From Acidiferrum sp963771295 (GTDB taxonomy: Bacteria; Acidobacteriota; Terriglobia; Acidiferrales; UBA7541): DNA of 64,000 bases. Under the pieces are notes generated by a model, which was not told the DNA's origin, did not search any database, and worked only from the letters and a program-made list of their open reading frames with translations. The stretch lies in contig CAVYTB010000014.1 in NCBI GenBank assembly GCA_963771295.1, positions 310,001 through 374,000 on the forward strand, given 5' to 3'. A program made the position numbers and the translations under genes. Positions 44,072-53,043 of the stretch are shown here, one piece after another; positions within the stretch are counted from its first letter, which is position 1; each line of letters starts with the position of its first letter.

Positions 44072-44290
44072 ATGACAAAAGTAAAAACTGAAAGGGAAAC
44101 AAAAGAACAAATGAACGGATGCACTTTTAGTACGATCTGCGGAAAAGAGGTCGAATGGGACCCAGCGCACATAGAAGCTGCGACAGTCTCGGGCGTATTC
44201 GCACCGTTGATAAATAACGCCTCTTTCCTGGACAAGGTGACGTTGGGTATCAACGGCAAGTTGCGGAAGAGATTTCCAAAGAACAATTAA
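44072..44290 (+). CDS. Small hypothetical protein
   Basis: 72 residues (TKVKTERETKEQMNGCTFST, EVEWDPAHIEAATVSGVFAP). No ribosome site of note. The reading frame fits between neighbours on the same strand. No family. Confidence 0.42.
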   Translation: MTKVKTERETKEQMNGCTFSTICGKEVEWDPAHIEAATVSGVFAPLINNASFLDKVTLGINGKLRKRFPKNN

Positions 44291-44342
44291 AAAAACGGCC
44301 AACCCGGCGATTGGTGGACCCGGGCGGCCATACGCCCGCAGT

Positions 44343-45046
44343 TTGCACGGAATTTACTTACCGTCAGAAAACCCTTTCGAGGCGAAGTACGGTCCCAATT
44401 CGACCTACAGCAATTTGCACGATGCCAAACTCACGGTGCGTTCCGAAAGGACTCCACTTTCGTTCCAGGAGGTAACAGAAATTGTTAGTTGCCTATTTCG
44501 GAAAGGAATCGCAGTGTCTTGAATGGTGTGGAATTCACTTCCGACCTGGGGGTACCGCTTCGATTCTTCGAAAATCATATGTTGACCAGGGCGCGCTCGG
44601 TTCGAACGCTCATTGACGACCGTGGGCGGCAAACGCTTTATGCCGGTGCACCCGGTGCCCGGTGGATGCTGAGGATCTACCAAAAAACCAGAATGACAAC
44701 CCGGGTCGAATTTGTTCTCCGAAATTCATTTTTAGCGAAGGCTGGAATCAACGACTTGGCTGATCTTCGAGTTTTGAGAGGCGTTTCCTGGAACCGACTG
44801 GTGCAATTTCCGGCTGTCTGCCAACGCGCTCTGGAAGATTTGATTGCCGGAAAAGCGGCGGGCAAGCAATTGCGATTGATTCTCGAGTGGCCGGGCAGAC
44901 GGCCGACTGGCATTTTATTGGAAGTGCTCGGGCACTACGGGCTGGCTGGTGATCAGATTCTCCGACCCTCCGCAGTCGAACAGATGCTCGGACAAATGCA
45001 GAAGTCCTTCGCTTGGCAGAACGGGAAAGTTGATGCTTTGAAATGA
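44343..45046 (+). pseudogene. Replication-initiation-like protein, one frameshift
   Basis: The long open part (44489-45046) encodes VEFTSDLGVPLRFFENHMLT, DDRGRQTLYAGAPGARWMLR, YQKTRMTTRVEFVLRNSFLA and a helical C-terminus. TLYxGxxxxxxxLRIYQKTxxxxRVEF is the core of phage/plasmid replication initiators of the RstA/filamentous-phage type. The missing N-terminal part lies in another frame from about 44343 (YLPSENPFEAKYGPNSTYSN, RTPLSFQEVTEIVSCLFRKG); the change is near 44515. The stop at 45046 overlaps the ATPase start (ATGA), so the two are coupled. Together they look like the replication unit of the island. Confidence 0.62.
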
Positions 45047-46287
45047 CGAAGGAAGAACAAAAACGGGAGTCTTTGGCAAGAACCGCACGCGAGAGAGCGA
45101 TTGCACTCCTTCGATCGCCGCGGTTCTTCTGCAAGTTACTCAAGGCGCTGAGTCGCGAGGGACTGGTCGGAGAGGAACGGAATGCACTCGTTGTGTATGT
45201 GGTGGCCGTTTCTCGGCTGTTATCCAGGCCCCTGAATTTGTTCGTAAAGGGGCAGAGTTCATCTGGAAAAAATCACACCGTAAAAAAGGTGCTGTGGCTG
45301 ATCCCGCCGAAATGCATCTGTGAAATTACAAATTCATCGGAAAAGGCATGGAACTACATGGGGCATCGACTCAAACACAAGATCGTGTTCTTCCAGGAAG
45401 AGAGCGTGGCCTTTGGAGGAAAGCAGCGCCCGGCCCGCCTACTGATTTCAGAAAATCGATTGGAACGGTGGGTGACCGTTCGACGTGGCGCACAATTCAC
45501 CACAAAGAAACAGGTGACGGAGGGTCCGGGCTGCTCTATTTCGACAACGACCAGAGACCAACTACAGGTCGATGACGAGACTCGCCATCTGAGTGTATGG
45601 GCGGACGAATCACCGGCGCAGACAGCGAGGATCGTTCGCGCACAGCTTGCAGATGCCAGTCCGCTTACGAAAGCCGAGATTCACGTGTGGCATGCAGTGC
45701 AGGAACTTCTGGCGGAGCGTTCCAAGGTCCCGATCCGCATGCCATCGTGGTTCGATTCAGTTGCGGACAAGGTGTGGACTGGCGATGTGCGGATCCGGAG
45801 ATATTTTCCTGCGTTCATTGAAGCATGCAGAACAGTCTGCTTGATTCGGTCCTTCAGAAGTGACGAGAAAAATCCTGATGGCTTGCGGGTGAGTTTCACG
45901 GACTATGCAATCGCAACTCTGATTTTCGAGGACGCGTTTGCCAAGAGCTTGAGTTCAATAGATGAGAAGAACATGGAACTGCGGGAATGTATTTCCCGCA
46001 TATCGTCGAACAACAATGATCGACCAGTGTCCGCGCAGGACATCGCAAGTGAACTGAGTGTTCCGCTGCATGAGGCATATGAACGAATCCGACGGGCTGC
46101 CAAACAGAAATTGATTCGAAGGGTAAACAGGCCCCAACGAGGGAATAGGAAGTTATTCCTGCCGACGGAAGAGGGCATCGCATTTCTGCCCAATCCCAAG
46201 CATGTCTTCAGGAAAATTGCGCCTTCTGGTCGAACTGTGAAATTCGTTCATCCTCTCACCGGCGAGGAAGTGATCTACAGGTCGTAG
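45043..46287 (+). CDS. P-loop ATPase/helicase-like replication protein
   Basis: 414 residues. The N-terminal helical part leads to a Walker A-like loop, NLFVKGQSSSGKNHTVKKVL, where GxxxxGK is followed by Asn instead of Ser/Thr. A Walker B-like strand HKIVFFQEESV follows. The C-terminal part has a winged-helix (PVSAQDIASELSVPLHEAYE, RIRRAAKQKLIRRVN). The layout fits helicase/primase-type replication proteins of satellites and integrative elements. The ATG overlaps the upstream Rep-like stop (ATGA). The gene is intact. The GKN variant of Walker A deserves comparison with relatives before calling it unusual. Confidence 0.75.
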   Translation: MTKEEQKRESLARTARERAIALLRSPRFFCKLLKALSREGLVGEERNALVVYVVAVSRLLSRPLNLFVKGQSSSGKNHTVKKVLWLIPPKCICEITNSSEKAWNYMGHRLKHKIVFFQEESVAFGGKQRPARLLISENRLERWVTVRRGAQFTTKKQVTEGPGCSISTTTRDQLQVDDETRHLSVWADESPAQTARIVRAQLADASPLTKAEIHVWHAVQELLAERSKVPIRMPSWFDSVADKVWTGDVRIRRYFPAFIEACRTVCLIRSFRSDEKNPDGLRVSFTDYAIATLIFEDAFAKSLSSIDEKNMELRECISRISSNNNDRPVSAQDIASELSVPLHEAYERIRRAAKQKLIRRVNRPQRGNRKLFLPTEEGIAFLPNPKHVFRKIAPSGRTVKFVHPLTGEEVIYRS

Positions 46288-46338
46288 GGTTGGTTTTTTG
46301 GTTTTGACGGTTTTACGGGCTCGAACGGAGGCGGGAAG

Positions 46339-46569
46339 ATGTCGAACACTGAGAATAATTCCCTGATGGATATCAATGCTGTTGCCACTTGGACGGGCTT
46401 ATCGGTGGGCACGCTCTACCATTTTGTGTCTCAGCGAAGAATCCCATTCATTCGCATCTCGGCGCGATGCATCCGATTCCGCCGGTGTGACCTTGAATCG
46501 TGGTTGTCCACAAGGGCCGTAGGAACACAGGATGCGGAACTGCCTCGTCGGGAGGCGAAAGGGCGTTGA
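46339..46569 (+). CDS. AlpA/excisionase-type HTH protein
   Basis: 76 residues with a MerR-like winged helix: MDINAVATWTGLSVGTLYHF, then VSQRRIPFIRISARCIRFRR, CDLESWLSTR. This is the usual pattern of excisionase/AlpA DNA-binding proteins (HTH_17), which bend DNA at att sites or regulate integrase expression. GGAGG lies upstream of the ATG. It lies 52 bases after the ATPase gene and just before the serine resolvase. Confidence 0.85.
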   Translation: MSNTENNSLMDINAVATWTGLSVGTLYHFVSQRRIPFIRISARCIRFRRCDLESWLSTRAVGTQDAELPRREAKGR

Positions 46570-46605
46570 ACAAAAATGCCTTGGCCTTTACTTTTATATA
46601 TGTAT

Positions 46606-46643
46606 TAACCTATACTAAGAGTACTTAGTAGTAATAGAGGTTA
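46606..46643. promoter_or_regulatory. Nested inverted repeats upstream of the resolvase
   Basis: Inner arms ACTAAG (46614-46619) and CTTAGT (46624-46629) flank AGTA. Outer arms TAACCT (46606-46611) and AGGTTA (46638-46643) enclose them. The site lies directly before the resolvase start and overlaps its ribosome binding site. It could be a res/crossover site or an autoregulatory operator. Confidence 0.5.
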
Positions 46644-46647
46644 GCCG

Positions 46648-47262
46648 ATGGCCAAGAAAATCAGGGTTGCACTCTACAGCAGGGTCAGTACGGAAATTCA
46701 GAACACGGATGGACAGGAAGCGGAGATGAAAGAGTATGCGAAGAACCGAGGATGGGAGGTGACCAGAATCTATCGCGACAAAATGAGCGGAGCGAAAAGC
46801 TCCAGACCAGCGTTGGACGAACTCATGGCGCATGCAAGGACACGAAAAATTCGGATCGTTCTCGTCTTGCGCTTCGACCGATTGGCGAGGTCTGTCGCTC
46901 ATCTACTCCAAGCCCTGGAGACATTCCGGACTCTGGGAATCGACTTCGTTTCAATCTCAGAACAACTGGACACTTCAACCCCGACCGGAAAGATGACCTT
47001 CACTGTACTCGGCGCGGTGGCCGAATTCGAGCGAAGTCTCATCGGGGAGCGCGTCAGGATGGGCGTTGAGAATGCACGCCGGAAGGGCAAGCGGCTAGGA
47101 AGACCACCGATTCGACAATTGAACGCAGCAGAGATCGCAAGAGTGAGAGCAGACAGGGCAACGGGGAAATTCAGTTTGCGGAAACTGGCAACGAAATACG
47201 GGACATCAGTCTGGGCGATGCAGCAGGCAACAACGGGGCAAAACGGGGCATATGAAAACTAA
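46648..47262 (+). CDS. Serine recombinase (resolvase/invertase family)
   Basis: 204 residues. The N-terminal catalytic domain has the active serine in VALYSRVSTEIQ (Ser14), then SRPALDELMAHARTRKIRIV, RFDRLARSVAHLLQALETF and the E-helix start TFTVLGAVAEFERSLIGERV. The C-terminal HTH is FSLRKLATKYGTSVWAMQQA. It is a small resolvase rather than a large serine integrase, so likely function is dimer resolution or inversion. The gene is intact. AGAGG precedes the ATG at seven bases and is part of a nested palindrome. It is the last intact gene of the replication module. Confidence 0.93.
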   Translation: MAKKIRVALYSRVSTEIQNTDGQEAEMKEYAKNRGWEVTRIYRDKMSGAKSSRPALDELMAHARTRKIRIVLVLRFDRLARSVAHLLQALETFRTLGIDFVSISEQLDTSTPTGKMTFTVLGAVAEFERSLIGERVRMGVENARRKGKRLGRPPIRQLNAAEIARVRADRATGKFSLRKLATKYGTSVWAMQQATTGQNGAYEN

Positions 47263-47506
47263 TGGTTTCATACATTCAATGGGTCGATTCTTAATTACCT
47301 TATTTATGTATAAGTTACCGAGGTCCATTTGAGAGGGGATTTCAAACAACGCGATTTTAGGGTTTGCAATCCGTATAACGGTACCTTTTCAGTTATCACT
47401 ACCGCGACACCTCCTCCTCAGTCGGGACGCCTAAGACCGCCTCTGGCGGATTATCGTCCGTTTTAATCGGCGACTTCACTTCCCCCGAACCATTCATTCC
47501 CATACG

Positions 47507-48598
47507 TTGGAGTGCACACTAGTGGGGCTTCACCGCAGGTCGGATAGCGGTATCTGGTGGATGAGCTTTTCGGCGTTCGGAAGTCAGGCTCTGGAGAGCA
47601 CGGGAACGACCAACAAAATACCTTCGAAAAAGATCCTTGCTATCAGATTGGCCGAGGTAGCTGAAGGACGCTGGCACCTTCTATCCTCCAATCCACCATG
47701 CCTGAAACAATGGTCTACAAATTTCCTAAATGCAGTTTCACACCCAAATACAAGGGAAGGCTATAAGTACTCAGTTGGCCACCTGCTCCACTTCTTTGGG
47801 GAGAACATAAAACTCTCGGATATCTCATTTTCGCGAATTGAAGATTTTAAGCAGAGCAGATTGGCCGAAGGCGTTAAACCCGCAACGGTGAACAGGAACC
47901 TCTCAGTGTTACGTCGAATGTTGACGTTGGCCACGAGGCAGCGCTTTATCGCCAGAAATCCCTTCTCGGAAGTGGAACTCTTGGAGGAACTCAAGTATCG
48001 GCGCCAGCCGCATATCCTCACCTGGGGGGAACAGAACAAAATCTTGGCTGTTGCCACACCACATCTTCGAGCCCTAGTAGTTCTGCTAACGAGACTGGAT
48101 TACGGGTGAACAAAGAAGCACTCACGTTGAAATGGGAAGACATTGACTTTCAGAGTTCTCAGCTTATCGTACATGATTCAAAAACAATCGCCGGACGCAG
48201 GACCACCGCTCTCAGAACTCTGCAAATCGGAATTGCTGAGATGGAAACAATTGGTTGGGTCAGAATACTCCCCGTATGTGTTTCCCAATCTCGATAGGCC
48301 CGGAAATCACATCTTGTGTGTTCGCAAAACTTGGTCAACAGCATTGCGAATGGCATCTTTACCGCACTTCCCTATTTATTATCTTCGTGCGACCTTCGCA
48401 AGCCGACTCTCTGCTGTTGGAGTTCCTGACACTTTTGTTGCGCAGATGCTCGGTCATTCGACAACGAGCATTCTTCCGAGCTACGCCAAAGCTATCGATG
48501 AGTATCGACGGGATGCGATTCGGAAATTAGACGAACTTCGAAAAACGGCAGTAGCAACAACTAGCCCAGGACCACCTACCTCTCCAACAATTAATTAG
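47507..48598 (+). pseudogene. Tyrosine recombinase, frameshifted
   Basis: About 360 residues from three frames. The first (to 48109) has the core-binding domain (FLNAVSHPNTREGYKYSVGH, KPATVNRNLSVLRRMLTLAT). A shift near 48085 leads into TGLRVNKEALTLKWEDIDF with the first catalytic Arg, and one near 48210 into MLGHSTTSILPSYAKAIDEY with the last His and nucleophile Tyr. The HxxR box reads YYLRATFASRL, with Tyr in place of His. The start (TTG 47507) is uncertain. This seems to be an inactivated integrase. It lies 4.5 kb inside the right end. Confidence 0.82.
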
Positions 48599-49210
48599 AG
48601 CCTTCCCTATTCGGAGGTTGCACTGCAGCCGTCAAGACAAAGCGCATTTGTACTGTAAATGCGACTAACCGGCCAAGTAAAATTGGATTGTTGGGGGGAT
48701 TACTAAACACTAGCCGACTTCCCATTACTAATCGCTGCCTCGATGAGTGCATTGGCGATTTAGCAACAACTGAGACTTCAAAACCGGATTACGCTACAGT
48801 TTGTCCTCCGTCCAGCCTCCTGCAGTATTGGCCTGCGTCGTCCCACGCAATCGATTTGCGCGACGATGTCAGTGAAAGTCATACGATCGGACCTCCAGTG
48901 TTTGATCAGAGAGAGGTTTGAGCCACGATGCCTTTACATGATTACGCCATAAGGCGCAGCTTGGAGACGAGGCCTATCGCAAGCTAGACAAATTCATTTG
49001 CCAGAGATAAGGGAAAAAGGGGGATGTGGCTAGCGTGCCAGCGGGCCGTGTTCCACTGACCTATGCGCTAAGCTGGGTCCAATGCGCTCTTCTGAACTTC
49101 ATGCACCGAGTCGGATGGAGTCTTCATCTCCTGGCCGCGGACTGTAAAACCGTCCTCTGCGGATATAGAGATGTGGAAAGCAAAGAGGCGATACACAGAA
49201 GGCGGCACGC
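48599..49210. other. Intergenic stretch, no gene supported
   Basis: 610 bases. Two short frames (48688-48921, 49026-49214) have no motif, ribosome site or plausible composition. Nothing else was recognised. Confidence 0.35.
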
Positions 49211-49849
49211 CTAATCCCTACAAGACACAATCATACCCGCTATGCCCCAAGCAATTCCTTCTGGTTGAAAAAACAGTAGCCCAGCCACTGTTTCTGCAAG
49301 TCCCAATGCACATCCGGCCCGATGATCAGGTGACGCGATGGGGGGTCCTACGGGAGTTCCCCCCGCTGTTGTCGTAACGGCCATCTTCTCTTCCGTTTTT
49401 GGTATGGTCGGCTTTTCGATTGGAATGAAGGGTGATGGTTTTATGGGGAGCGGCTGTTGGAGGTGTAAGGCCGTAAACCCTCTGCTCATTCCTTCGAAGA
49501 TTTGGGCGTCGCCCGGGTCCAGACCTTTCGGAGCTGCACCGCTCAACAACTTTCCATCCTTTGAAACGCTTACGTCAAAGGCTACGCCATTCACGGTCCC
49601 CTTAGCATTCATATTGCCGGTTGCATCTTGAGATGTTTGGAAATTGACTGTGACAGGCTTTGCCCCCACCCTAGTGAAAACCATAGAGTTGACGCCGGCT
49701 TGGCGGGTGACAGTAAATGTTGCCACGTTGTTACCGCCCGTCCCGATCACTGAGCCTTCACCACTGGCCGACAAGGATAAGGATTTAACCCCTGTAGTCT
49801 TTTGAAACTCATTCGGCACGCCGATTGCTTGATCTGTTGTTGGCGACAT
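49211..49849 (-). CDS. Hypothetical protein with hydrophobic Cys-bounded C-terminal tail
   Basis: 212 residues, no signal peptide, AAGGAG upstream of the ATG. Residues 20-110 form a beta-rich domain (VKSLSLSASGEGSVIGTGGN, VTVNFQTSQDATGNMNAKGT). A proline-rich linker (about 130-175) leads to a C-terminal tail CALGLAETVAGLLFF then IAWGIAGMIVSCRD, hydrophobic and enclosed by Cys180 and Cys210. This layout resembles precursors of hydrophobic peptide bacteriocins with a disulfide, or a hairpin membrane anchor. No family is recognised. It starts MSPT like the protein at 51302-52477. Confidence 0.68.
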   Translation of the reverse strand: MSPTTDQAIGVPNEFQKTTGVKSLSLSASGEGSVIGTGGNNVATFTVTRQAGVNSMVFTRVGAKPVTVNFQTSQDATGNMNAKGTVNGVAFDVSVSKDGKLLSGAAPKGLDPGDAQIFEGMSRGFTALHLQQPLPIKPSPFIPIEKPTIPKTEEKMAVTTTAGGTPVGPPIASPDHRAGCALGLAETVAGLLFFQPEGIAWGIAGMIVSCRD

Positions 49850-50161
49850 GGCGTATTGCTCCTTCGCTTATCCTAACATATCCGGAATTTCCTTCTTGGC
49901 CTCGAAAACGGCACCATACTACACCCGTCTCGCCGGTTCGCACCACTGTAAAACGATGCGGCTGCTGTTGCATTCGTTTCCCATATGCTCTGAACACGAC
50001 CGAAAAACTACGGGCGTGGTTCGCCGCGAATCCCGGCAGCCTTTAGTAGTTGCAGCCTCCGATCACTGTATGGGCCCTCTGAATACATCACAACTTTTGA
50101 GCGCAAGTATCTGAAGTCTTGCGACGGGCTGCGAGATTTTCTGAGTAAACGAGGGAAAGAT
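49850..50161. other. Intergenic stretch, no gene supported
   Basis: 312 bases upstream of the gene at 49211-49849, which should contain its promoter. No coding frame or repeat is supported. Confidence 0.35.
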
Positions 50162-50956
50162 TTACGGAATTGAGAGTGGTCTCTCTGAAAATTCAAGTGC
50201 GTACCGCACATAGATTTCATGTGATTCTCTATCGCCATCGTTCGTTTCCAACCACAAGCGTAAAACGGCGTCAGATGGCATGTTTCCCGCATAATGCCCA
50301 AGGACCAGCGTGTAGCGAAACCGCGCTCCGGGCTGGAGCACATAGGGGTTGCATTCCTTCTTGACGAGCTCGTTAATCTCGGCTGGAGTGTCAGACTCAT
50401 CAAAATCGAGATGGCGTACTCGACTACTGATGTTTGGCATATTGACGGAGTATTCTTCGCTAGTCAGCAGTAGTTCGGCTCTTGGCATGTCTCCCGCGAC
50501 TGGAAGTGTATAGCTGTAGTGAATCACCCGTTCCACCTTCACGCCCACCGCGAGAAGTGATACCTCCCGTTCCCCAGGATTAAATAGGATAACGTCAAAG
50601 CTTGGATCGGCATGCGAAACAACTTGGCTTATACGGAAGAACTGTTTACAGTTGGCTGAAAAACTGCTGGGGCAGCAGGCTGCTGGACTGACGATTGCGG
50701 TGCTCGATGATGGTTCCCATTCCCTCCAGTAGCGGTTCTTCGTATCTACTCGGATTTTTTCGAATCGCATTCCTCCAGCCGCGCGGTCTCGTTTTGCGGA
50801 TCGTTCCCGCCAATCCGCTTGTAGATTCTGCTTTTTGATGCGATTCGCTTGTATCGTTTGCCACTTAATAATTACGACTAGAAGACCGGTTGCGAACGCT
50901 ACTACTGCAACGGCCGCCGGCCAATACTGCTTGATGCTGACGATCACATCGTTCAT
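50162..50956 (-). CDS. Single-pass membrane protein, hypothetical
   Basis: 264 residues. ATG 50956 has GAGGA upstream. One transmembrane helix lies near the N-terminus (WPAAVAVVAFATGLLVVIIK) followed by a basic stretch (KKQNLQADWRERSAKRDRA) and a soluble part with cysteines (PAACCPSSFSANCKQFF) and beta strands (FDVILFNPGEREVSLLAVGV, RFRYTLVLGHYAGNMPSDAV). No family recognised. It lies between two other unrecognised genes on the same strand. Confidence 0.7.
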   Translation of the reverse strand: MNDVIVSIKQYWPAAVAVVAFATGLLVVIIKWQTIQANRIKKQNLQADWRERSAKRDRAAGGMRFEKIRVDTKNRYWREWEPSSSTAIVSPAACCPSSFSANCKQFFRISQVVSHADPSFDVILFNPGEREVSLLAVGVKVERVIHYSYTLPVAGDMPRAELLLTSEEYSVNMPNISSRVRHLDFDESDTPAEINELVKKECNPYVLQPGARFRYTLVLGHYAGNMPSDAVLRLWLETNDGDRESHEIYVRYALEFSERPLSIP

Positions 50957-51301
50957 ATTGTTGTCCTCATGACGACGGTCAAACAAAGTCGATGGTACTC
51001 TAGCGCAGCCAGCCTCAATCCTCGCCGGTCAGCTTCCGCCGAATCGAAGCGCGAACAACCGCAAAGCCGAGTCCGGCGAGGACGCCGCGCTGACGCCAAC
51101 AGCCCGTAGGGAATACAAAGGGGCTCAACCGCGGTCGGCGCGGTGAGCGCCACCCCAGGGTCGAGTCATGCACGGCGAGGACGGCAGGGGTGCCCTGAGC
51201 AGAGATAGAGAGCTGTGTGTCGGCGTCTCGGTTCTCACCCCGGAAATTTCGACATGAGTCGTTGTGACCCGAAGGGAAGCGGTCGAGCCTAGTATCCAAG
51301 G
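50957..51301. other. Intergenic stretch, no gene supported
   Basis: 345 bases between the single-pass membrane protein gene and the end of the 391-residue gene. Minus-strand frames across it have no motif. No repeat recognised. Confidence 0.35.
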
Positions 51302-52477
51302 CTATTTACCCAACAAATCGTTTATCTGCGAAGCAGGGGTGAGATTTGCTGAGGGCGCCTTGAATATGGGGAGCTTATGCGACCCGGCTCCGCCGGTCGC
51401 GGGCACTATGCTCGTAAGGTACTCGTATTGCGAAGTAAACGCGGATGTCAGATTCTGGCTGCGCATCAGAACCCACCCCAACCAGCGTGCGGCATCGATC
51501 CAGGGGGCAGCACCCGAGTCGTTGGGCGGAATGAATGAGGCCGCGAAGGGGCCAAGCGCTGGTCCAACCAAGGAAATCGAGTTCGAGACGAAGGCCTGAA
51601 GCGGGTTGTACGCCTGAAGCGAAGCTAGCGTGTGAAGCGGCGGCTTGGCAGGCGGCGCCAATTGATCAGCCGTCTGGCTGGCAAGTGCGCGAAGTGCCGG
51701 AGCAAAAAAGCCAACGCGTTGAAGATACGGCCAAAACGCGGCGGAGATTGGCAGATACATTGCGGGATCTGTCGATTCTGGATCCATTGCCAGGGTTTGC
51801 TTGCCGAAGGGATTTTTGTAATACGTCAGGTCGCGAGATAGCGTAGCCGTTCCAAGGATTGAACCGTCTGGCTGGAGGGCGAGCGGTTGCAAGTTGACCG
51901 CAATGCCCGTGCTGACATTCTGGCGCTCAAGAAAGATGTTGAATTGTTCTTCAAGCGGACAATAGGCAAAGCCAAATTGGAGAGGAGCGTCGTCCCCACT
52001 GTCCGAAAGACTCATTCGGGCTGCACACCACGGTTTGAAATTCGGCGGCACGTCTTCTGCGCTGGAAGAGAACGTCTCAAGGGTTAAAACATACTTGTGG
52101 CTGTCTTTGCTTTCTGCGCTGAGGATTGTAATTTGACCGGAAGCCCTTGTAACCGTAAGCACGGTTCCGTCATTACCGACGAATTCTTCGGAAGGGACCG
52201 GTTCGGGATGTATCGGGGCAATCGGCCCGACCGGCAAGGGCGCCGTTCCAGGGAGCGGGTAGTCGCTAAAGTGTAGGCTCGAGTCAATCTTCACCAGTTC
52301 CGTGGCTTTGGTGTTTGGTGGGAATGGCCCCAGGGCTGGATCAGCAATGTCAGCCTCGAGGAATTCGACGAATTGCGTCAGAGGTCCTTCTTGGCGTAGA
52401 CGGATGAAGAGATTGCTGGTCGCAGGGACGGTCACAGTACCCTCAAGAAGGAGAGAGGTTGCGGGCGTAGGAGACAT
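51302..52477 (-). CDS. Hypothetical protein, 391 residues
   Basis: No signal peptide; AAGGA lies five bases before the ATG. The N-terminus (SPTPATSLLLEGTVTVPATS, NLFIRLRQEGPLTQFVEFLE) is beta-rich; a central part has GTVLTVTRASGQITILSAES and FGFAYCPLEEQFNIFLERQN; the C-terminus is helical and proline-rich. No family recognised. It is the last gene before the right att site and is intact. With the genes at 49211 and 50162 it forms a leftward group of unknown cargo genes. Confidence 0.7.
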   Translation of the reverse strand: MSPTPATSLLLEGTVTVPATSNLFIRLRQEGPLTQFVEFLEADIADPALGPFPPNTKATELVKIDSSLHFSDYPLPGTAPLPVGPIAPIHPEPVPSEEFVGNDGTVLTVTRASGQITILSAESKDSHKYVLTLETFSSSAEDVPPNFKPWCAARMSLSDSGDDAPLQFGFAYCPLEEQFNIFLERQNVSTGIAVNLQPLALQPDGSILGTATLSRDLTYYKNPFGKQTLAMDPESTDPAMYLPISAAFWPYLQRVGFFAPALRALASQTADQLAPPAKPPLHTLASLQAYNPLQAFVSNSISLVGPALGPFAASFIPPNDSGAAPWIDAARWLGWVLMRSQNLTSAFTSQYEYLTSIVPATGGAGSHKLPIFKAPSANLTPASQINDLLGK

Positions 52478-53043
52478 GGGGTCCTTTCCGTAGCTGATGT
52501 ATCAGTCTTGCTCGCGGACTTTGGACGGCAACTCTCGAATGGTGCAAAATCGCCGAGTCGCTCACCGACACCGATTACTTCTCACAAGTCGGATTGCCAG
52601 GCTTTGAAGTCAACAAGCTCGTTTAGCAACTTGCGACTCACTACCATTCTACCGCCGAAATGTTTTTATGTTCACGCCCGGTAGAAGCTTCGGAAGCACC
52701 TATCGGATGTCGAGCGGTTAGTAGTACGAGGCTTGATCTTGCTCCCGCGTGGTCGACAAGAAATGAGGGCCGATCGTTGCGGATCGGTTCAAGGCGCGCT
52801 TCCCTGTTCCGAATCGGATCAGTCCAAACGCGCTTGTGGTCATTGACGGTCCGACTCGCGGAACTATCGCCTATCGCCCGATTAACACTACCGGACGTTC
52901 TTCGTGAGTGCGCGCCCACTGTCGGGGCAGCTTCGTGCGTAGAATCGGCGGACTTCTATCACGTTTTTATCACCCCATGGCCTTTTCGGACTCACAGAGC
53001 TGCCTACGCAAAGCTGCTAACCGTTTGTAATGAAGAATTTTAG
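52478..53043. other. Right-end non-coding region of the island
   Basis: 566 bases without a supported gene. They contain the 18-bp repeat at 52956-52973 shared with the left end, and the promoter region of the 391-residue gene. A plus-strand frame (52660-53043) runs into the att repeat and looks accidental. Confidence 0.45.
52956..52973. repeat. 18-bp direct repeat near right island end
   Basis: Identical to 18798-18815 and in the same orientation, 70 bases before the right att repeat. See the left copy for interpretation as a candidate arm-type site. Confidence 0.55.
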
